Of a stretch of DNA of 8,350 bases, positions 5,837 to 8,350 are shown piece by piece; position 1 is the first letter of the stretch; the number at the start of each line of letters is the position of its first letter. The DNA comes from Lachnospiraceae bacterium UBA7480 (lineage in GTDB: Bacteria; Bacillota; Clostridia; Lachnospirales; Lachnospiraceae): contig DLOQ01000153.1 in the NCBI GenBank assembly GCA_002479655.1, positions 35,670-44,019 on the forward strand. Reading direction: 5' to 3'. Position numbers and translations under genes: made by a program. Below the pieces are notes generated by a model. The model was given only the letters and a program-made list of their open reading frames with translations, was not told the DNA's origin and searched no databases.

Positions 5837-6850
5837 ATGTCAGGATCCATCCCCTGCATATCCCATAAACTTCCAATCATGATCTCTTTGATATGCCTTT
5901 CCTTTTTGATATCTTCCTGCGCCCCTGCTGCAAAAGCCACTACCGTCGAAGGATTTTTCTTTGATACCTTTGTCAGCATCGCAATCTACGATCCCTGCAG
6001 CAGCGACATAACCGACGGATGCATCGAACTTTGCAGCTATTATGACGATCTGTTCTCCAAATCCGTTCCCGAAAGCGATATCTACCGGATCAACCATTCC
6101 GGCGGCACTCCGGTCTCTGTATCTGAGGATACTGTTTTCCTTTTATCAGAAACTGTCCGATATGCCGGACTAACTGACGGAAAGATCGATCCTACGATCG
6201 AAACAGTAGTTTCCCTCTGGAACTTCCATCCGTCCGAAACGCCGGAGCTTCCCGATGAAGCAGAGATCGCAAGCGCTCTGACACACGTTGACTATCGTAA
6301 CATCGTGATCACCGGCTCTACCGTCACTTTGACCGATCCCGAAAGCTCCCTTGACCTTGCTTTTCTCGCCAAAGGCTATATTGCCGACAGACTGAAAGAA
6401 TATCTTCTTGCCAACGGCATCCAAAATGCCATCATCAACCTTGGAGGCAACACTGTCGTGCTCGGCTCCAAACCGGACAATGAACCATTTACGGTAGGCG
6501 TGGAAAAACCCTTCGGGGACGGCGCCCCCATAGCCTGCTTTGCCCTGACAGACTGTTCCCTCGTAACTTCCGGCGTCTATCACCGCTGTTTTTATGATGG
6601 GGATACCCTGTATCACCATATCTTAGACACCGCCACCGGCTATCCCGTGGAAAATCATCTCTACAGCGTCAGTATTCTGGGGGAAAGCTCCCTTACCTGC
6701 GATGCCTTAAGCACCACATGTTTTGTCCTTGGACCGGAAGAAGGCATGAAGCTCATTGAAGCCACCGACGGCGTGGAAGCCATGTTTATCATGGATGATG
6801 ACAGCATACGGTATTCCGGCGGATTTCCGGAACCACTCTCCAAATATTAA
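5837..6850 (+). CDS. apbE: FAD:protein FMN transferase, lipoprotein
   Basis: ApbE (EC 2.7.1.180) transfers FMN from FAD to a threonine of target membrane proteins, such as RnfG and RnfD of the Rnf complex, outside the cytoplasmic membrane. The 337-residue protein starts with a lipoprotein signal (hydrophobic about 13-27, lipobox ISSC with lipidated C28). Family motifs follow in order: FFDTFVSIAIYD (41-52), GKIDPTI (115-121), LDLAFLAKGYIADRL (172-186), INLGGNTVVLG (200-210), TSGVYHR (244-250), HHILDTATGYPVE (260-272) and TCDALSTTCFVLG (287-299). D289 and T293 are the expected Mg2+ ligands, so it should be active. The usual HI.DP.TG reads HILDTATG, a mild variation. It is convergent with the DUF5808-like gene (13 bases between stops), and rnfB lies about 1 kb further on, which suggests Rnf as substrate. 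No other target protein is visible in the window. Confidence 0.93.
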   Translation: MSGSIPCISHKLPIMISLICLSFLISSCAPAAKATTVEGFFFDTFVSIAIYDPCSSDITDGCIELCSYYDDLFSKSVPESDIYRINHSGGTPVSVSEDTVFLLSETVRYAGLTDGKIDPTIETVVSLWNFHPSETPELPDEAEIASALTHVDYRNIVITGSTVTLTDPESSLDLAFLAKGYIADRLKEYLLANGIQNAIINLGGNTVVLGSKPDNEPFTVGVEKPFGDGAPIACFALTDCSLVTSGVYHRCFYDGDTLYHHILDTATGYPVENHLYSVSILGESSLTCDALSTTCFVLGPEEGMKLIEATDGVEAMFIMDDDSIRYSGGFPEPLSKY

Positions 6851-6863
6851 ATTGGAAGTTGTG

Positions 6864-7052
6864 CTAGATAACGCTGACTAATATAATCGCAATAATTATA
6901 AAAATAGCATTAAATATCCATGTCCATGTATTTCCCAAATTCATGGTATAACCAAACCCACTTTGCGGTCTCTTAATAATTATTCTTTTATCTTCTCTGT
7001 TGAAATATATTCTTCCGGTTATCCATCCATCATCCCTATTTCTTGATTTCAC
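6864..7052 (-). CDS. small DUF5808-like membrane protein
   Basis: A 62-residue protein if started at the GTG at 7052, where AAGGAG (7059-7064) lies 6 bases upstream, a very good SD. The longer in-frame ATG at 7100 would overlap the upstream hydrolase gene and has no such site, so I prefer the shorter form. Residues 9-42 (GWITGRIYFNREDKRI, then GFGYTMNLGN) resemble the DUF5808 domain, typically YYNpdDpri-V-kR-GxGwTlNfgnp, often found in or beside SdpI-type membrane proteins. A C-terminal transmembrane helix (about 43-62) ends the protein. It begins 28 bases after the alpha/beta hydrolase stop on the same strand, so the pair is probably co-transcribed. The biochemical function of DUF5808 is unknown. 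The family match is by eye. Confidence 0.65.
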   Translation of the reverse strand: MKSRNRDDGWITGRIYFNREDKRIIIKRPQSGFGYTMNLGNTWTWIFNAIFIIIAIILVSVI

Positions 7053-7058
7053 AAATCT

Positions 7059-7064
7059 CTCCTT
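7059..7064 (-). promoter_or_regulatory. ribosome binding site fixing the GTG start of the DUF5808-like gene
   Basis: AAGGAG with 6-base spacing to the GTG at 7052, located in the gap after the hydrolase stop (7081). It argues against the ATG at 7100. Confidence 0.7.
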
Positions 7065-7080
7065 TACAAATCCCGATTTT

Positions 7081-7794
7081 TCAATCCGCAAAGCAGGCAT
7101 TTACTGAACTGTCAACTCTCCGCAAAAAATCTTCAACCTCTTTATTAAATGCAGCGTGCCTCTTATTGGCAATAAAATGATTGCCTTTCATAATTGTTAG
7201 TTTTGCATTGGGTATTGCATTTACAATCTCCTTTGTATGGAACTCCTTAATCATATCATTTCTTCCAACGATTACGAGCGTAGGAACTGTTATTTTTGAT
7301 AATTCGCTTGGTTCAATATTCGGTTCATTGACCATTAACCCAAGCATTTCAGCATTCTTTTTTGCATCAGGGGATTTTAAAGCAAAACGTTTTGCAATTT
7401 TGTAACCTATTTCGATTGGAATTTGTGTCGTTCTTTTTACTCCTTTTGGATTCAGATTGCCCCCGTTTAAGATCAATGCCTTTACCTTGTTTGGATATTT
7501 CAGTGCAAATTTCATTGCTATATTTGCTCCGTCTGAAAAACCCAAAATAACTACATTTGAAATTTCGAGACTTTCCATAAAATCGTATAAGTCACAGGAA
7601 AACTGCTCCATAGTAAAAGGTTTGGTACCTCTTGGTGATTTCCCATGACCTCTTGTGTCTAATGCAATCACTCTGTATCTGTCGCTAAAATAATCTATCT
7701 GATGCTTGAAATATGAGCCATCCTCTCCGTTTCCGTGCAAAAGGATAAACGGCTCTTGAGTTCCTTTTTCCTGATAAAATAAATCTATATCCAT
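7081..7794 (-). CDS. alpha/beta hydrolase
   Basis: A 237-residue alpha/beta-hydrolase-fold protein from the ATG at 7794. A GTG at 7806 would add four residues but lacks an SD, whereas GGAAG (7800-7804) lies 5 bases before the ATG. In the longer numbering, the oxyanion strand is ILLHGNGEDG (21-30), followed by ALDTRGHGKS (48-57) and the nucleophile elbow GFSDG (89-93, S91). The acid is probably D184 in VGRNDMI and the base H210 in MKGNHF, so the Ser-Asp-His triad is complete. No signal peptide is seen, so it is cytosolic. The closest general types are carboxylesterases and peroxidase-like or MhpC-like hydrolases; the substrate cannot be read from sequence. It follows rnfB by 38 bases on the same strand, and the DUF5808-like gene follows it. 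It looks AT-richer, with more AAA/ATT/TTT codons, than rnfB and apbE, suggesting separate ancestry. Confidence 0.85.
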   Translation of the reverse strand: MDIDLFYQEKGTQEPFILLHGNGEDGSYFKHQIDYFSDRYRVIALDTRGHGKSPRGTKPFTMEQFSCDLYDFMESLEISNVVILGFSDGANIAMKFALKYPNKVKALILNGGNLNPKGVKRTTQIPIEIGYKIAKRFALKSPDAKKNAEMLGLMVNEPNIEPSELSKITVPTLVIVGRNDMIKEFHTKEIVNAIPNAKLTIMKGNHFIANKRHAAFNKEVEDFLRRVDSSVNACFAD

Positions 7795-7832
7795 TGATGC
7801 TTCCACACAGCTTGAAATTTTAAATATCTATA

Positions 7833-8350
7833 TCAATGTTTATGAATCGTCTTTTTCGGGCATTTTTCCTTACATGTTCCGCAGGCAGTACATTTCTCCG
7901 GATCAATCTTTGCCAGAAAATCCGTCACATCGATTGCATCGCTTGGACAATTTTTCTTACAGATTCCGCAGCCGATACAGCCCACCTGACATTCTTTCAT
8001 CACAACGGGACCTTTTTCATTGGAAGAACATGCTACAACATATTCCGCGTCATACGGGATCATCTCAATGATATGTTTGGGACATACGGCAACGCATTTA
8101 CCGCACGCCTTACATTTATCCTTATCCACGACTGCTATCCCGTTTTCCAGATGGATAGCGTCAAACGGACATTCTTTTACACAGGAGCCATACCCAAGAC
8201 AGCCGTAATTGCAAGCCTTGGGACCGCCATTCGGCACAAACTGCAGCATCCGGCAGTCCTGTATGCCGGTGTATTCATAGTCTGTCGCCGCCTTATCACA
8301 GTCTCCGGCACATTTGACATATGCAGTCATGCGTATGCTTTCTCCGGCTT
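7833..8350 (-). CDS. rnfB: Rnf complex ferredoxin subunit RnfB, 3' part (truncated by window edge)
   Basis: RnfB is the polyferredoxin subunit of the Rnf complex, a membrane ferredoxin:NAD+ oxidoreductase that pumps Na+ or H+. The visible part contains four cysteine clusters. Numbered from the Met at 8330, they are C40/C44/C50/C54 (CLGYGSCVKECPFDAIH), C73/C76/C79/C83, C118/C121/C124/C128 and C147/C150/C153/C157; the last three are classical CxxCxxCxxxCP 4Fe-4S motifs. The segment VKCAGDCDKAATDYEYTGI is typical of clostridial RnfB. The frame stays open upstream of that Met to the window end (AGESIR precedes it), no SD is seen there, and the N-terminal membrane anchor and first Fe-S motif are missing, so the Met is probably internal. 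In clostridia rnfB usually ends the rnfCDGEAB operon; the other genes should lie beyond 8350. Confidence 0.9.
   Translation of the reverse strand, partial: AGESIRMTAYVKCAGDCDKAATDYEYTGIQDCRMLQFVPNGGPKACNYGCLGYGSCVKECPFDAIHLENGIAVVDKDKCKACGKCVAVCPKHIIEMIPYDAEYVVACSSNEKGPVVMKECQVGCIGCGICKKNCPSDAIDVTDFLAKIDPEKCTACGTCKEKCPKKTIHKH

Noticed and set aside
6170..6619. Minus-strand 149-codon open frame inside apbE
   Set aside because: It is antisense to an intact apbE with all family motifs and has no domain signature of its own.

Overview
The window most likely comes from a Clostridia-class Firmicute, probably a gut-type member of the Lachnospiraceae. Four things point there: the clostridial RnfB ferredoxin subunit, the membrane-anchored SleB-type and GH25-type envelope proteins, sigma-A promoters with extended -10 elements, and AGGAGG-like ribosome binding sites. 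The assignment rests on gene content only. No rRNA, tRNA, CRISPR array or insertion sequence was seen.

Layout. Positions 1-156 are non-coding. Positions 157-2741 (minus) form a two-gene operon: thrC (threonine synthase) overlaps by 4 bases a gene for an unusual fusion of a response-regulator receiver domain to deoxyribose-phosphate aldolase (DeoC). Its promoter is at 2779-2807. Positions 2809-3432 (minus) encode a membrane-anchored SleB-like cell wall hydrolase with a probable TTG start. Positions 3433-3675 are a divergent control region with an extended -10 promoter and three 19-bp-period tandem repeats. These lead into 3676-4485 (plus), a protein with two AP2-like domains flanking a degenerate HNH-like core. 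Positions 4521-5675 (minus) encode a membrane-anchored GH25-fold protein that seems to have lost most catalytic acids. A divergent promoter region (5676-5836) separates it from 5837-6850 (plus), an ApbE flavin transferase lipoprotein. Positions 6864-7794 (minus) hold a small DUF5808-like membrane protein and an alpha/beta hydrolase. Both look AT-richer than their neighbours. Positions 7833-8350 (minus) are the 3' part of rnfB, cut by the window edge.

How the genes relate. rnfB is usually the last gene of clostridial rnf operons, and ApbE is the enzyme that attaches FMN to Rnf subunits, so apbE probably serves the Rnf complex, although the two are convergent and separated by an AT-rich pair of genes. 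The hydrolase and DUF5808-like genes follow rnfB on the same strand and may be read from it. SleB-like and GH25-like proteins are both envelope proteins, but the second may bind rather than cut.

Most worth following up: the REC-DeoC fusion (an aldolase that looks phosphorylation-responsive), the stand-alone AP2 protein with a lost HNH histidine and repeats in its own leader, and the probable GH25 pseudoenzyme.
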